A DNA stretch of 53,167 nt, from positions 1 through 53,167 of the forward strand of contig JAFLKR010000032.1 of assembly GCA_019163135.1 (NCBI GenBank), read 5' to 3'. Positions 25,603 through 35,878 of this stretch are shown piece after piece. Numbering within the stretch: position 1 is the stretch's first letter; the number at the start of each line of letters is the position of its first letter. The stretch comes from Desulfobulbaceae bacterium. GTDB lineage: Bacteria; Desulfobacterota; Desulfobulbia; Desulfobulbales; Desulfobulbaceae. The translations under genes and the position numbers were made by a program. The notes beneath the pieces are model-generated. The model was given only the letters and a program-made list of their open reading frames with translations, did not search any database and was not told the origin of the DNA.

Positions 25603-28600
25603 ATGGAAAATGTTGGTAATATAGGCAACAGGCTGTTTTGGCTTGGCCTGTTGTTGGCCGGAATTTTTCCGCTGAGCACGTTTGCCGAGGTTTCCAGCGA
25701 TCCCATGGTAAGGTTCAGCAGCGTGCCCCTCAATGTGACCGGCACCAATGTCACCCCCCTGGTCATGCTCAATGTTTCTCGAGACCACCAGCTTTCCACT
25801 AAAGCCTATACCGATTATGCTGATCTCGATGGCAACGGCATGCCGGAAACGACCTATACCGACGGGATCGATTACTATGGCTATTTTGACAGCAGAAAAT
25901 GCTACGCTTATGCTACCAGTCCGGACAGGCGCTTTGTTCCGACCGCGCAGGCAACCGGACCATGTAAACACTATTGCTCCGGCCAATGGAGTGGAAATTT
26001 TCTGAACTGGGCGACCATGACGCGTATCGATGTGGTCCGGAAATTGTTGTATGGCGGCATGCGCGCCTTTGACTCAGGGGCCAGGACGGTGCTGGAGCGT
26101 CAGTATTTGCCCACCGATGCCCATGCTTTTGCCAAATATTACAATGGCTCCGACCTCGCCAGCTTAACCCCGTTTTCCGGGATAGCCGCTACGTCGCCTA
26201 CCGCCTTCAGCAACACCTCCAACAGTATACCTGAGGGCGAGAAAACTTTAAGTTTTACCACCTCGCTCTCCGTGAGTCCCGGTGATCAAATCAAGGTTTT
26301 TCAAACCGGTTTCGAAACTGTCCATTGGATGATTGGTGGGGTAACCAAAGTTGACAACGGGACCGTCACTTTGCAAGTTCCCGAGGGCAGTTTTGCCGGT
26401 TCAGGAGTCACTTTAAAAGAATGGACCGTACGAAATTTGAGTCAGACAGGGATTACACTGTGCAATCTGACCCAAGGGGACCATTCCGGTAGTTCGGTCA
26501 ATCAGTTTTCGGAAACCAATACCAATCTTCCCATTATTCGAGTGGCAAAGGGTAATTTTGCCCTATGGACTGCAAACGAGCGTTGGCAGGGTTCTTGGTC
26601 GGGCGAGCATTTTAACACGCAGTTGCGATTTATGGATGGCTTTGGCAGTAATGGCAACAAGGCATATCGCTCCGGCCTCCTTGCCAGTGCTGAAAATCCT
26701 TCTCAAACAATTCATGGTCTCGGTAATTCTGGTGCCACCCAGGGCGAATATGTGGCGCGGGTGGAGGCCTGCGTGCCAACGCTGCTTGGCCAGGAACAAT
26801 GCAAATCATACGGCAGTAGTTTTAAACCAACCGGGCTTCTTCAGATGTATGGCGATACCGATCAACTTCATTTTGGTTTAATGACCGGGAGTTATGCTAA
26901 GAATATTTCCGGCGGCGTCTTGAGGAAAAATGTCACCACCTTTACCGATGAAGTGAATCGCGTAGACGGCACCTTTGTCGCAAGCGCCCATGGTATCGTC
27001 GATAATTTGAATAAACTGCGGATCACAGGGTATGACTACCACGCCGGCAGTTATGTCAGGCATGACGGTTGCGGGTATCAACAAACCGGTTTGACGCCTT
27101 CAGGCAGTGACGCCTCGAGTGGCCGTTTGAGAGGTCACATGGCAGGCGAGGGTAATTGCAGTTCCTGGGGCAATCCGATGGCTGAGATTTTTATGGAGTC
27201 TTTACGATATCTTGCCGGGAAAAAGGCAAGTGCTGATTTCATTTCCGCCTCGGGATCAGGCTCTAAGGACGCTATTCTGGGCCTGACGGTGGCCACCTGG
27301 TCCGACCCCTTGAACGCCACCAATTATTGCGCGCCACTGGAAGTGCTGAATTTCAATGCCGGTGTTTCCAGTTATGATAACGATCAACTGGCCGGCTTAG
27401 CCGACTTGCTGCCCTCTACCGCTGCTTCTACGGCGAAGAGCTTAACCGATGCTGTTGGATTGCAGGAAGGGCTGAATGTCGGGGCCTGGTTTATCGGCAG
27501 CAATGGCATCGCCAAAAATGAGTTGTGTTCTTCTAAATCGATCGGAGCCGGGTTGGGCTCGTTTATTGGTTTGTGCCCTGAAGCCCCAGGCCAGCAAGGG
27601 ACCTATCTGCTATCTGGCCTCGCCCATTATGCTCATACCCATCATGTCCGTTCCGACCTGGTGGTGCCGCCCGCGCGTGCCGACTCCCGTGATCTTACGG
27701 TCAGCACCTATGGCGTTGCCCTGACAACCAATGTGCCTCAGATCGAAGTCCAGGTAGGCGGAAAAAAGGTTAAGCTTCTGCCGGCCTATCGGCTGGATGT
27801 CTCATCGAACGGCGCGGGCCCTTTTGGTGGCGGTGCTCTGGTGGATTTCAAAATCATCGAGCAGACCCCAACTCACGGTAAGTTTTACGTCAACTGGGAA
27901 GACAGTGCGATGGGGGGTGACTATGACCAGGATTTATCGGGCGTTCTTGAATATGTGGTCAGCGGCAATACCATTACGATCACCACCGATGCAGTGGCAG
28001 CCTCCACCAGGAACGGTCAAGGCTTCGGCTATGTCATCAGCGGCACCAATAACGATGGCGTCCATTTTCATTCCGGCATTGCCGATTTTGATTTTGTTGA
28101 CCCGACCGGGGTAACTGGTTGCAGCAACTGCGTGGTCACTGATCTGCCGACCTCGGTCACCTATACGGCAACCAGTACTGCCGCTGATCTCTTGCAGGAT
28201 CCCCTCTGGTATGCGTCCAAATACGGGGGGTTTGTCGACAGTAATGCCAACAATCTCCCCGATATTCCGTCTGAATGGGATAAAATGAACAACCGCGATG
28301 GGAGCGTCGGAGGCGATGGGCTTCCCGACAACTTTTTTTTTGCTAGCAATCCCCTGCAGTTGGAACACTCTTTAAATCAGACATTATTCACCATTCTCCA
28401 ACGGGCCTCATCCGGGACCGCTGTCGTCGTGGTATCCAAAAATGTCAACGGTACCGGTGCGTTGTACCAGGCCTATTATGAACCCCGTCGCCAAGACAGT
28501 CTTGGTAATGAGGCCACCTGGATCGGCACGGTGCAAGCGCTCTGGCTAGATAGTTTTGGCTATCTCCGGGAAGATGATGGCAATGCCCGGTTGGATGGAT

Positions 28601-31146
28601 ACAACACCGACAAGGTGATCCAGTTGTTTTATGATGATACTAAAAATAAAACCCGGGTTCGTCGTTTTACCAGTATCAAGGATGATGCGTTTACTCCTTA
28701 TTCCATGCAAGGGCGAGTCATCGCCACCAGTATTGGAAACTTGCGCTTTACCGTCGATGCAATAGGAGGCTACTCCGGGAGTGGTCCCTTTAGCGAATGG
28801 ACTGTTTCCAATCTAACCACCGGCGAAACCGGGCACAGCACCGATGCCTCCACCTTGGCGGCAGCGACCAACTCCGCGCCAGCCACCAGCACTTTTGCCG
28901 TAACCCCTGACACGATGCAGTTTCGAACCGGCGATACAGTAAAGGTCGTACACGCTGCCTCGACTATCCTTGAGTTGGAGGAGGTTGGCGCCCTATGGAA
29001 TGCCCGGGAGCAGTTGAGCAGGATTGTGCAAACTGAAAGCCAAAGGCCGTTTACGGCTCCGGCTGAAACCGGACGATTTATCAAGACCTGGCTTGATGGC
29101 AAGGGGGATGGTATATTCAACGGCGTTGTGGATCCCGGCGAATTTGTTGATTTTACCAGAACAGCCGTGCCGCCTGCTAAATTCGGTTTTTTCAATCTGG
29201 CAACCAAGCCTGAAATGGAAAACCTGATCGACTACATCCGGGGCAAGGAGATTGACGGTTATCGGCGACGCACGATTGATTATGAGGAGAATAAAATCGC
29301 TCAGGTGCAGCGTCTGGGGGATATTGTAAATTCCACCCCGACGGTGGTGGGAGTGCCCCAGGAAGGCTTTCATATGCTGTATAAAGATGCGTCCTATGCG
29401 GCGTTCAAGCGGCAATATGCACAGAGGCGGCAGGTGGTCTATGTTGGCAGCAATGACGGGATGCTGCATGCGTTTAATGGCGGTTTTTATGATGGTAATC
29501 GACAGGCTTTCCTTGAGTTTGGAAATAAATACGATGGAGTGACCCCCGCCACCCCTCATCCGTTAGGCTCCGAGATATGGGCTTATGTGCCAATGAATCT
29601 GCTGCCCCATCTCAAATGGCTCGCGACACCGCAGTACACCCATGTCTCTTACGTCGACGGCAAGCCGCTGGTGTTTGATGCCAAGATATTTGATTCGACC
29701 GACCCGGATCATCCCGGGGGGTGGGGCACAGTTCTGGTGGTCGGCATGCGGTTTGGCGGTGGCGCAATGACTATCGATACGGCTGCTGACGGCTTGTCTT
29801 CCGGGGATGCCAACCCCGATGACAATAGGGTTTTCAGTTCGGCCTATATGATCATGGATATCACCAATCCTGAGGTCGAGCCACATTTGCTGGCCGAAAT
29901 GCAGGTACCCGACAGCAGTTTCAGCACCTCCCATCCAGCGGTTTTGACCGTGAAAGATAGCAACCCCGCACGAGATGCCAATAAATGGTTGCTGACCTTC
30001 GGTTCCGGCCCCAGTAATCCGGAGGGATTGACTACTGCCGCCAGCACGACTTCGGCCAAGTTTTATGTCTTTGATTTAGGAGAAATCGCCTACCCCGGCA
30101 CCAGTGCTGCCAGTCTCCCCGCCAATGTCGGAGCGGCTACCTGCGTACGTCAGAGTGTTGGAACGGGAGGGCGGATGAAGATACTCTCCTGTGATACCGG
30201 CGTTGATTCAAGTTTTGTCGGTGATGCGATCGCGGTTGATCGGGATCTCGATTACAAGGCCGAGGGGGTGTATTTTGGCATCGTCGGTGATGGGCTTGCC
30301 AACCGCGGCCAGGTGATGCGTCTAGGCATTAATGAAAACCCTGATCCGGCATCCTGGACTGGTCCGGTAACCCTTGTGCAAACCTCGCAACCCGTGGTGG
30401 CCAGCGTCATGTCGGGTGTTGATGAAACCGGTCAGAACTGGATTTTTTTTGGCACCGGGCGGTATTTATCCAGGGTTGATCAGCAAAGCACCACGACGCA
30501 AACTCTCTACGGGATAAAAGAACCAGCAGATGGATCGATGGTTGCTAAAAACAGCTTGGTCGATGTTAGCGCAGCCCAGGTTGAAACCAATGGCAGGCTG
30601 CACGGGGTGACGGATGCATCCGGGATGTCCATCGCCACTGTCGATGCTTTGGAGGCAGAAATCTCAAAACCGGCTCAAGGCGGCTGGCTGCTAAATTTAC
30701 TTCCTATCCAGGGGGAAGAAGGTACCGCACCGGCCACGAGGGTTCTCGATTTCTCGCCCCTGAAAGGGGGTGTTTTATTTACCTCGGCCTACCAGCCGGG
30801 TGTCGATCTTTGCATGGGGGAAGGTTCCAGTCGATTGTATGGTTTGTTCTATAAAACCGGAACGCCGTATGCTGATCCACCGATTTTCGGCACAAAATCC
30901 ATGAGCACAAAAATTATCACCACGGAAACTGTCACCACGAAAACCATAGCGAGATCTTTTATAGAGTTAGGTGTTGGTTTAGCGGCCCCGCCGGCCTTGC
31001 ACAGCGGGGTGAGTGCAGGGCCTGAAGCGGTCAGCGTGTTTATCCAGCAGTCCACCGGCGGCGTTGTTCGAGCAGAGGCCAAAACCGTGTTCGGGGTCCG
31101 CAGCAGGCTGGATTCATGGAGAGAGGTCAGGGATGGGGGGCGATGA
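25603..31146 (+). CDS. pilY1: Type IV pilus tip adhesin PilY1
   Basis: Very large secreted protein (1847 residues from this start; 1859 from 25567) that caps the pilus and acts in adhesion and retraction control. A signal peptide is visible (LFWLGLLLAGIFPLSTFA). The C-terminal half holds the PilY1 beta-propeller region (RQVVYVGSNDGMLHAFNGG, then EIWAYVPMNLLPHLKWLATP). Several Asp/Asn-rich loops that could bind calcium are present: DLDGNGMPE near residue 70, SNANNLPDIPSE near 875, DGKGDGIFNGVVDPGEF near 1165. The N-terminal half looks unlike a VWA domain, unlike some PilY1. Last gene of the minor pilin operon; no pilE follows. Confidence 0.9.
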   Translation: MENVGNIGNRLFWLGLLLAGIFPLSTFAEVSSDPMVRFSSVPLNVTGTNVTPLVMLNVSRDHQLSTKAYTDYADLDGNGMPETTYTDGIDYYGYFDSRKCYAYATSPDRRFVPTAQATGPCKHYCSGQWSGNFLNWATMTRIDVVRKLLYGGMRAFDSGARTVLERQYLPTDAHAFAKYYNGSDLASLTPFSGIAATSPTAFSNTSNSIPEGEKTLSFTTSLSVSPGDQIKVFQTGFETVHWMIGGVTKVDNGTVTLQVPEGSFAGSGVTLKEWTVRNLSQTGITLCNLTQGDHSGSSVNQFSETNTNLPIIRVAKGNFALWTANERWQGSWSGEHFNTQLRFMDGFGSNGNKAYRSGLLASAENPSQTIHGLGNSGATQGEYVARVEACVPTLLGQEQCKSYGSSFKPTGLLQMYGDTDQLHFGLMTGSYAKNISGGVLRKNVTTFTDEVNRVDGTFVASAHGIVDNLNKLRITGYDYHAGSYVRHDGCGYQQTGLTPSGSDASSGRLRGHMAGEGNCSSWGNPMAEIFMESLRYLAGKKASADFISASGSGSKDAILGLTVATWSDPLNATNYCAPLEVLNFNAGVSSYDNDQLAGLADLLPSTAASTAKSLTDAVGLQEGLNVGAWFIGSNGIAKNELCSSKSIGAGLGSFIGLCPEAPGQQGTYLLSGLAHYAHTHHVRSDLVVPPARADSRDLTVSTYGVALTTNVPQIEVQVGGKKVKLLPAYRLDVSSNGAGPFGGGALVDFKIIEQTPTHGKFYVNWEDSAMGGDYDQDLSGVLEYVVSGNTITITTDAVAASTRNGQGFGYVISGTNNDGVHFHSGIADFDFVDPTGVTGCSNCVVTDLPTSVTYTATSTAADLLQDPLWYASKYGGFVDSNANNLPDIPSEWDKMNNRDGSVGGDGLPDNFFFASNPLQLEHSLNQTLFTILQRASSGTAVVVVSKNVNGTGALYQAYYEPRRQDSLGNEATWIGTVQALWLDSFGYLREDDGNARLDGYNTDKVIQLFYDDTKNKTRVRRFTSIKDDAFTPYSMQGRVIATSIGNLRFTVDAIGGYSGSGPFSEWTVSNLTTGETGHSTDASTLAAATNSAPATSTFAVTPDTMQFRTGDTVKVVHAASTILELEEVGALWNAREQLSRIVQTESQRPFTAPAETGRFIKTWLDGKGDGIFNGVVDPGEFVDFTRTAVPPAKFGFFNLATKPEMENLIDYIRGKEIDGYRRRTIDYEENKIAQVQRLGDIVNSTPTVVGVPQEGFHMLYKDASYAAFKRQYAQRRQVVYVGSNDGMLHAFNGGFYDGNRQAFLEFGNKYDGVTPATPHPLGSEIWAYVPMNLLPHLKWLATPQYTHVSYVDGKPLVFDAKIFDSTDPDHPGGWGTVLVVGMRFGGGAMTIDTAADGLSSGDANPDDNRVFSSAYMIMDITNPEVEPHLLAEMQVPDSSFSTSHPAVLTVKDSNPARDANKWLLTFGSGPSNPEGLTTAASTTSAKFYVFDLGEIAYPGTSAASLPANVGAATCVRQSVGTGGRMKILSCDTGVDSSFVGDAIAVDRDLDYKAEGVYFGIVGDGLANRGQVMRLGINENPDPASWTGPVTLVQTSQPVVASVMSGVDETGQNWIFFGTGRYLSRVDQQSTTTQTLYGIKEPADGSMVAKNSLVDVSAAQVETNGRLHGVTDASGMSIATVDALEAEISKPAQGGWLLNLLPIQGEEGTAPATRVLDFSPLKGGVLFTSAYQPGVDLCMGEGSSRLYGLFYKTGTPYADPPIFGTKSMSTKIITTETVTTKTIARSFIELGVGLAAPPALHSGVSAGPEAVSVFIQQSTGGVVRAEAKTVFGVRSRLDSWREVRDGGR

Positions 31147-31219
31147 GTTGGCGGGACACCGTGAAATTTTGACTTAGGGCCTGTCAGCAAATGACTTGAA
31201 CAAAATTGCGACCAAGCCC

Positions 31220-33226
31220 TTACGCCTTTTCCCCACCCCCGAAACCGGGCAGTTCCGGAGGGATGAGCACCGGTTTTTTAGGAGTGCCGGTGATGTCGGT
31301 GACCCGGCGGACAGTGCGGTTGGCGATCCGTTTGCCCTTGGCGCTGGCCCCTTTGATCAGGTAGTCGTCGAGCTCGATTTCCACGGCGTTGTGCTTGGCC
31401 CGGGCCGACGGCGCCAGGCTGGCACGCACCCGCAAGCCCTCCTTGCCTAGGCGCAGCAGGAGGATGGTGGAGCGTTTGTCCTCTTCAAACAGGCGGTATT
31501 CGCGGTTGAGGATGAACTTCGGGGTGACGAATCGTTTGGCATAGGCCAGATTTTCAGGGCCGTGGCGATAAATCAGGTTGAATACCAATTCACTCCGCAC
31601 CACCCCCATCCAATACAACTCCGGACCGACAAAGAGTTTGTCGGGTACCGGCACCACCTTGTAGAGGCCGTCCTTGAAGATCAGCAGCACACGGTCGTAT
31701 TCAGAACAACAGACTTCAAGATCATGGGGCTGTTCCTCGGTCTTGATCCGGTGACCGATGAAGCCGCTTTCCCGATGATAGACGACATGAAGATTGGAAA
31801 GCGCCGCTGAGCGGGCATCGATTTCGTCAAAGGCGCGCAGTTCGCTGTGGCGGGGAAACAAAGGGCCGTACTTGCCCAGCAGCGCCGAAATCGAGCTGAT
31901 GGTAAAGCCGACCATGTCGGTAAGGTACGCTTTGATCTGAGCGATGGCCTTTTCAATCTCCCGGATTTCTTTTTCCTGGCGGTTGATATCAAAGCGGGAG
32001 ATGCGGCGAATCTTGATTTCCAGCAGTCGTTCCACGTCCTCGGTGGTGATTTTGCGTTGCAATTCCTCGGCAAAGGGCGTCAAAGCCTGGCGGATGGTGC
32101 TGACCACCGCCTTGTAATTGATTTTCTCCTCGATCTCCTTGTATAGCCGTTCTTCGATGAAGATCTGTTCGAGCTTGCGGGCATGCCATCGTTCTTCCAG
32201 CCGTCCCAGTTCGATGTTCAGTTCACGCTCTAGGTTTTTGACTAGCTGGTCGGTATTGCGCTTTAGGACTTCCTCCACCTCCATCTGTCGCGGCATATTT
32301 TCGACAATGGTCACCAGGCTGGGGGAGACGCTCAATTCGCAGTCGGTGAAGGCATAGAGGGCGTCGATGGTCTCTTCGGCGAGCACGCCGCGGGCGAGTT
32401 TGATCTCGACCTCGACCTTCTCGGCGGTGTAATCGTTGATCGAGGCGATTTTGAGTTTGCCGGCCTTGGCTGCCTTCTCGATGGACTCGATCAGCGATTG
32501 CGTGGTGATGTTATAGGGCAACTCGGTGACCACGATGGTCTTGGCGTCCGGCTGCTCCAGTTTTACCCGGCAATTGATGCGGCCGTTGCCGTGGTTGTAG
32601 TCGGCGGCATCGATGATGCCACCCCGAGGAAAATCGGGGTACAAGGTGATTTCCTGACCACGGAGATAATCGATCTGGGCCTGGAGCAGTTCCGAGAAAT
32701 TATGGGGCATGATTTTGGTGGCCATGCCCACCGCAATCCCTTCGGCGCCGAGCAGCAGGAGCAGCGGGATCTTGGCCGGCAGGCTCACCGGTTCCTGCAT
32801 GCGGCCGTCGTAGGAATCGACGAATTCGGTCAGATCTTTGTTGAACAGGGCCTCGCGGGCCAGCGGCGACAGACGGCATTCGATATAGCGGGCAGCCGAG
32901 GCCTGATCGCCGGTGAAGATATTGCCGAAGTTGCCCTGGCGGTCAATCAGAAAACCTTTGTTGGCCAGGTTGACCAAGGCGGCGAAGATCGATTGATCGC
33001 CGTGGGGATGGAGTTTCATGGTCTCACCGACCACGTTGGCCACTTTATGATAGCGGCCGTCGTCCATGTTGTGCAGGGTCTGGAGCAAGCGCCGTTGTAC
33101 CGGTTTGAGGCCGTCATCCACGTCCGGGATGGCACGTTCGCGGATGACATACGAGGTGTAATCGAGGAAATTGGTATCAAACAACTGATGCAGCTTACCG
33201 CGCTGCCGCTCTCCCGTCTCGCTCAT
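31220..33226 (-). CDS. parC: DNA topoisomerase IV subunit A
   Basis: DNA-cleaving subunit of a type IIA topoisomerase. The 668-residue protein starts with the winged-helix region (IPDVDDGLKPVQRRLL, then HPHGDQSIFAALVNLA) and contains the active-site tyrosine in SAARYIE, near residue 112. A coiled-coil tower segment (about 380-470) follows. The C-terminal domain is short, and I see no GyrA box (QRRGGKG), which favours ParC over GyrA. Its start overlaps the parE stop by 4 bases. It lies tail to tail with pilY1 across a 73-base gap. Confidence 0.88.
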   Translation of the reverse strand: MSETGERQRGKLHQLFDTNFLDYTSYVIRERAIPDVDDGLKPVQRRLLQTLHNMDDGRYHKVANVVGETMKLHPHGDQSIFAALVNLANKGFLIDRQGNFGNIFTGDQASAARYIECRLSPLAREALFNKDLTEFVDSYDGRMQEPVSLPAKIPLLLLLGAEGIAVGMATKIMPHNFSELLQAQIDYLRGQEITLYPDFPRGGIIDAADYNHGNGRINCRVKLEQPDAKTIVVTELPYNITTQSLIESIEKAAKAGKLKIASINDYTAEKVEVEIKLARGVLAEETIDALYAFTDCELSVSPSLVTIVENMPRQMEVEEVLKRNTDQLVKNLERELNIELGRLEERWHARKLEQIFIEERLYKEIEEKINYKAVVSTIRQALTPFAEELQRKITTEDVERLLEIKIRRISRFDINRQEKEIREIEKAIAQIKAYLTDMVGFTISSISALLGKYGPLFPRHSELRAFDEIDARSAALSNLHVVYHRESGFIGHRIKTEEQPHDLEVCCSEYDRVLLIFKDGLYKVVPVPDKLFVGPELYWMGVVRSELVFNLIYRHGPENLAYAKRFVTPKFILNREYRLFEEDKRSTILLLRLGKEGLRVRASLAPSARAKHNAVEIELDDYLIKGASAKGKRIANRTVRRVTDITGTPKKPVLIPPELPGFGGGEKA

Positions 33227-35055
33227 ACCGGCCTCAAAATCAGATGCTCCATGATGTACTGCTTGCGCTCTGGCGTGTTTTTGCCCATGTAGAATTTCAG
33301 CACCCGGCTGACTTCGCTGAGACTGTCGATCCGCACTTGCTTAAGGCGCATGTCGGCACCGATGAACTGCTTGAACTCGGGCGGCGAAATCTCGCCCAGC
33401 CCCTTGAAGCGGGTCATCTCGATACTGCGGTCGGCCTTGCTCTTGCCTTTGAGGGCGACGATGGCCTCTTCCATATCCTGATCGGAATAGCAGTAAAAGG
33501 TCTTTTCTTTGTTGCGCACCCGGAAAAGGGGAGTTTCCAGAATGTAGACCCGCTCATGTTTGATCAGGGGCTCGAAGTAGTGGAGGAAGAAGGTGAGCAG
33601 CAGGTTGCGGATATGGAGGCCGTCGACGTCGGCGTCGGTGGCGAGGATGACCTTGTCGAAGCGGAGGCTGGCAATCGAGTCCTCGATATCCAGGGCCTGC
33701 ATCAGCGAGTACATCTCTTCGTTTTTGTAGAGCACGTCCAGCCGTTGTCCCAGGACATTCATCGGCTTGCCCTTGAGGGAAAAGACCGCCTGGGTCATGG
33801 GATCGCGGCTGCTGACGATTGAGCCGGCTGCAGACTGCCCTTCGGTGATGAACAGCATGTTCTCGCGGCCCTCCTTGGAAACATTACCGCGGGAGGGATG
33901 ATACTTGCAGTCCTTGAGCTGGGGAATCTTGAAAGCTATTTTCTTGGCCTTGGCCTTGGCGTCGCGGCGCACCGACTGCAATTCGCGCCGTATCCGTTCG
34001 TTGCGCTGGACTTTGTCAACAAAGACCTCGGCTGTTTCCGGGTGCTTGTAGAGTTGGGTGGCAACCGCATCCTTGACGGTATTGACGATACCGGCGCGGA
34101 TATCGGTGTTGCCGAGCTTGTTTTTGGTCTGCGACTCGAACACCGGATCCTGGACCTTGACCGCCAGGATGCCGACAATGCCGTCGCGAACATCGAGTCC
34201 GTTGAATTTTTTGCCGGTGAATTCGTTGATGCCTTTGAGGATGCCCTCGCGGAAGGCGGAGAGATGGGTACCGCCTTCGCTGGTGTAGGTGCCGTTGACG
34301 AACGAAAAATAGGATTCGCCGTAGTCGTCGGTATGGGTGAAGGCAAATTCGAGGGCCTTGTCGGCAAAATGGATCGGCGGGTAGATCCGCTCGCTGCTGA
34401 CCTCGCGATCGAGCAGATCCAGCAGCCCGTTTTTGGAGAAATAGAGTTCGCCGTCGAGGTGAAGACTCAAGCCCGCATTGAGATAGGCGTAACGCCAGAG
34501 CCGCTGGTCCACGTACTGCGGGTCATATCGGTAGCCCGGGAAGAGGTGCTCGTCCGGAAGAAATTCCACCAAGGTGCCGTTCTTTTCCTTGGTTTCGCCT
34601 TCCTCCTCGTGTTGGAGAACGCCTCGGATGAAAACCGCCTTTTTGTAGCAGCCGTCGCGGAAAGCAAAGACGGTGAAGCTGCTGGACAGGGCATTGACCG
34701 CCTTGGTGCCCACCCCGTTAAGGCCCACGGAAAACTGAAAGACTTCGGTATTGTACTTAGCGCCGGTGTTGATCACCGAAACGCATTCGACCACTTTGCC
34801 CAGGGGGATGCCGCGGCCGAAATCGCGGACTCGGCAGAGGCCGGTTTCGTTAATGGCGATATCGATCCGTTTGCCGCAGCCCATGATGAATTCGTCGACC
34901 GCGTTATCCAGGATCTCTTTCAGCAGAATATAGATGCCGTCGTCCGGATGCGAACCATCGCCAAGGCGGCCGATATACATACCCGGCCGCTTGCGGATAT
35001 GCTCGAGCGAACTGAGGGTTTTGATTTTGGATTCGTCGTACTGATGGGCTGTCAT
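33223..35055 (-). CDS. parE: DNA topoisomerase IV subunit B
   Basis: ATPase subunit partner of ParC. The 610-residue protein has the GHKL ATP site (EILDNAVDEFIMG near residue 46, GRGIPLG, GLNGVGTKAVNALS near 110), a transducer domain, and the TOPRIM part with EGQSAAGS near 408 and DADVDGLHIR near 472, ending in FKGLGEISPPEFKQF. The short linker and pairing with parC favour ParE over GyrB. No strong ribosome site is seen before the ATG. Confidence 0.88.
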   Translation of the reverse strand: MTAHQYDESKIKTLSSLEHIRKRPGMYIGRLGDGSHPDDGIYILLKEILDNAVDEFIMGCGKRIDIAINETGLCRVRDFGRGIPLGKVVECVSVINTGAKYNTEVFQFSVGLNGVGTKAVNALSSSFTVFAFRDGCYKKAVFIRGVLQHEEEGETKEKNGTLVEFLPDEHLFPGYRYDPQYVDQRLWRYAYLNAGLSLHLDGELYFSKNGLLDLLDREVSSERIYPPIHFADKALEFAFTHTDDYGESYFSFVNGTYTSEGGTHLSAFREGILKGINEFTGKKFNGLDVRDGIVGILAVKVQDPVFESQTKNKLGNTDIRAGIVNTVKDAVATQLYKHPETAEVFVDKVQRNERIRRELQSVRRDAKAKAKKIAFKIPQLKDCKYHPSRGNVSKEGRENMLFITEGQSAAGSIVSSRDPMTQAVFSLKGKPMNVLGQRLDVLYKNEEMYSLMQALDIEDSIASLRFDKVILATDADVDGLHIRNLLLTFFLHYFEPLIKHERVYILETPLFRVRNKEKTFYCYSDQDMEEAIVALKGKSKADRSIEMTRFKGLGEISPPEFKQFIGADMRLKQVRIDSLSEVSRVLKFYMGKNTPERKQYIMEHLILRPV

Positions 35056-35192
35056 GGACGGTTTCGGTTGCTGTTAAAGGAGTGATTGGAACGGTTATCC
35101 GGGATGAAAGGATCGGCGGGCGCACTGTACTTGCCTCGTCCCTGCAAGTCAAAGGATAAGCGAGAATCCATTCCGGGTCGGGCCATGGAAGC

Positions 35193-35402
35193 TCACTCCA
35201 TCATGTGGACCCGTTCGCAATCCGGACAAATCCAGGTCGGGCCGTTGCTGATCCCCCACTTGTTCTCCTCAAAGCAGTCGGGGCAGATCTGAAAACCGCA
35301 GCCGCAGTTCCAGCAGAAGGGCTTTTCCTGTTTGCAGCAGTGGCAGCGGAACTCTTTTTTTGCCCGGCGCGGACGTTTCGGTTTGGTAGCATCGGTGGTC
35401 AT
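35193..35402 (-). CDS. Small zinc-ribbon protein (69 residues)
   Basis: Four CxxC-like pairs are visible: CHCC, CWNCGCGFQICPDC and CPDC, with a basic N-terminal tail (KPKRPRRAKK). Such small proteins bind zinc; the function is not known. The start lies 4 bases after the cutA stop, so the two are probably co-transcribed. The CxxC spacing and basic tail make it a likely real gene rather than a chance frame. Confidence 0.7.
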   Translation of the reverse strand: MTTDATKPKRPRRAKKEFRCHCCKQEKPFCWNCGCGFQICPDCFEENKWGISNGPTWICPDCERVHMME

Positions 35403-35406
35403 CGGT

Positions 35407-35736
35407 TCACTCGCTCCGTGGCGGCTGGAGTTCTTGTTCCATCCAGGCCAGATAGCTCTCCGCCCCGGCGATCACCGGTACGGCTAGAATCTCCGGCACC
35501 TGGTAGGGATGCATGGCTCGGATGGCCCGGCAAAGCTCGGGAAAGAGGTCGTGCCGCGATTTAATGGTGCAGACGAGCTCTTCGCCCTGTTCGATTTTTC
35601 CCTGCCAGCGATACAGCGAACTGCAGGGGGCAATCTGGACGCAGGCGGCCAGGCGCTGTTCCAGCAGGCTGGTTGCCAGTTGTTCCGCACTGGCTCGGTC
35701 GGCCACGGTGGTGACCACCTGGATGTAGGATGGCAT
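35407..35736 (-). CDS. cutA: Divalent-ion tolerance protein CutA
   Basis: Small trimeric ferredoxin-fold protein linked to divalent metal tolerance. The conserved segments are visible: VVTTVADRASAEQLATSLLEQRLAACVQI (quoted in part), LYRWQGKIEQGEEL and the C-terminal HPYQVPEILAVPV. The start at 35736 (MPSYIQV) is chosen because GGAG sits 6 bases upstream (35743-35746); the frame is open further to 35838, and another ATG at 35748 has no site. 109 residues, close to the usual 105-115. Confidence 0.9.
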   Translation of the reverse strand: MPSYIQVVTTVADRASAEQLATSLLEQRLAACVQIAPCSSLYRWQGKIEQGEELVCTIKSRHDLFPELCRAIRAMHPYQVPEILAVPVIAGAESYLAWMEQELQPPRSE

Positions 35737-35742
35737 CGGTTG

Positions 35743-35746
35743 CTCC
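35743..35746 (-). promoter_or_regulatory. Ribosome binding site deciding the cutA start
   Basis: GGAG on the minus strand, 6 bases before the ATG at 35736. It favours the MPSY start over longer forms. Confidence 0.5.
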
Positions 35747-35878
35747 ATGAAAAACGGGCCATATACCAACACGGCCCAGCTCGGGGTGGAATATTTTTGC
35801 AAATTGGAATATCTTACCAGTGCTTTTGAAAAAATCAATTCTCTGCTTCCTTCTCTAACTGTTCAGACAGGTGATTCT

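Noticed and set aside
33898-35085. Plus-strand open frame of 395 codons
   Set aside because: Opposite parE, which has all its motifs; this is a shadow frame.
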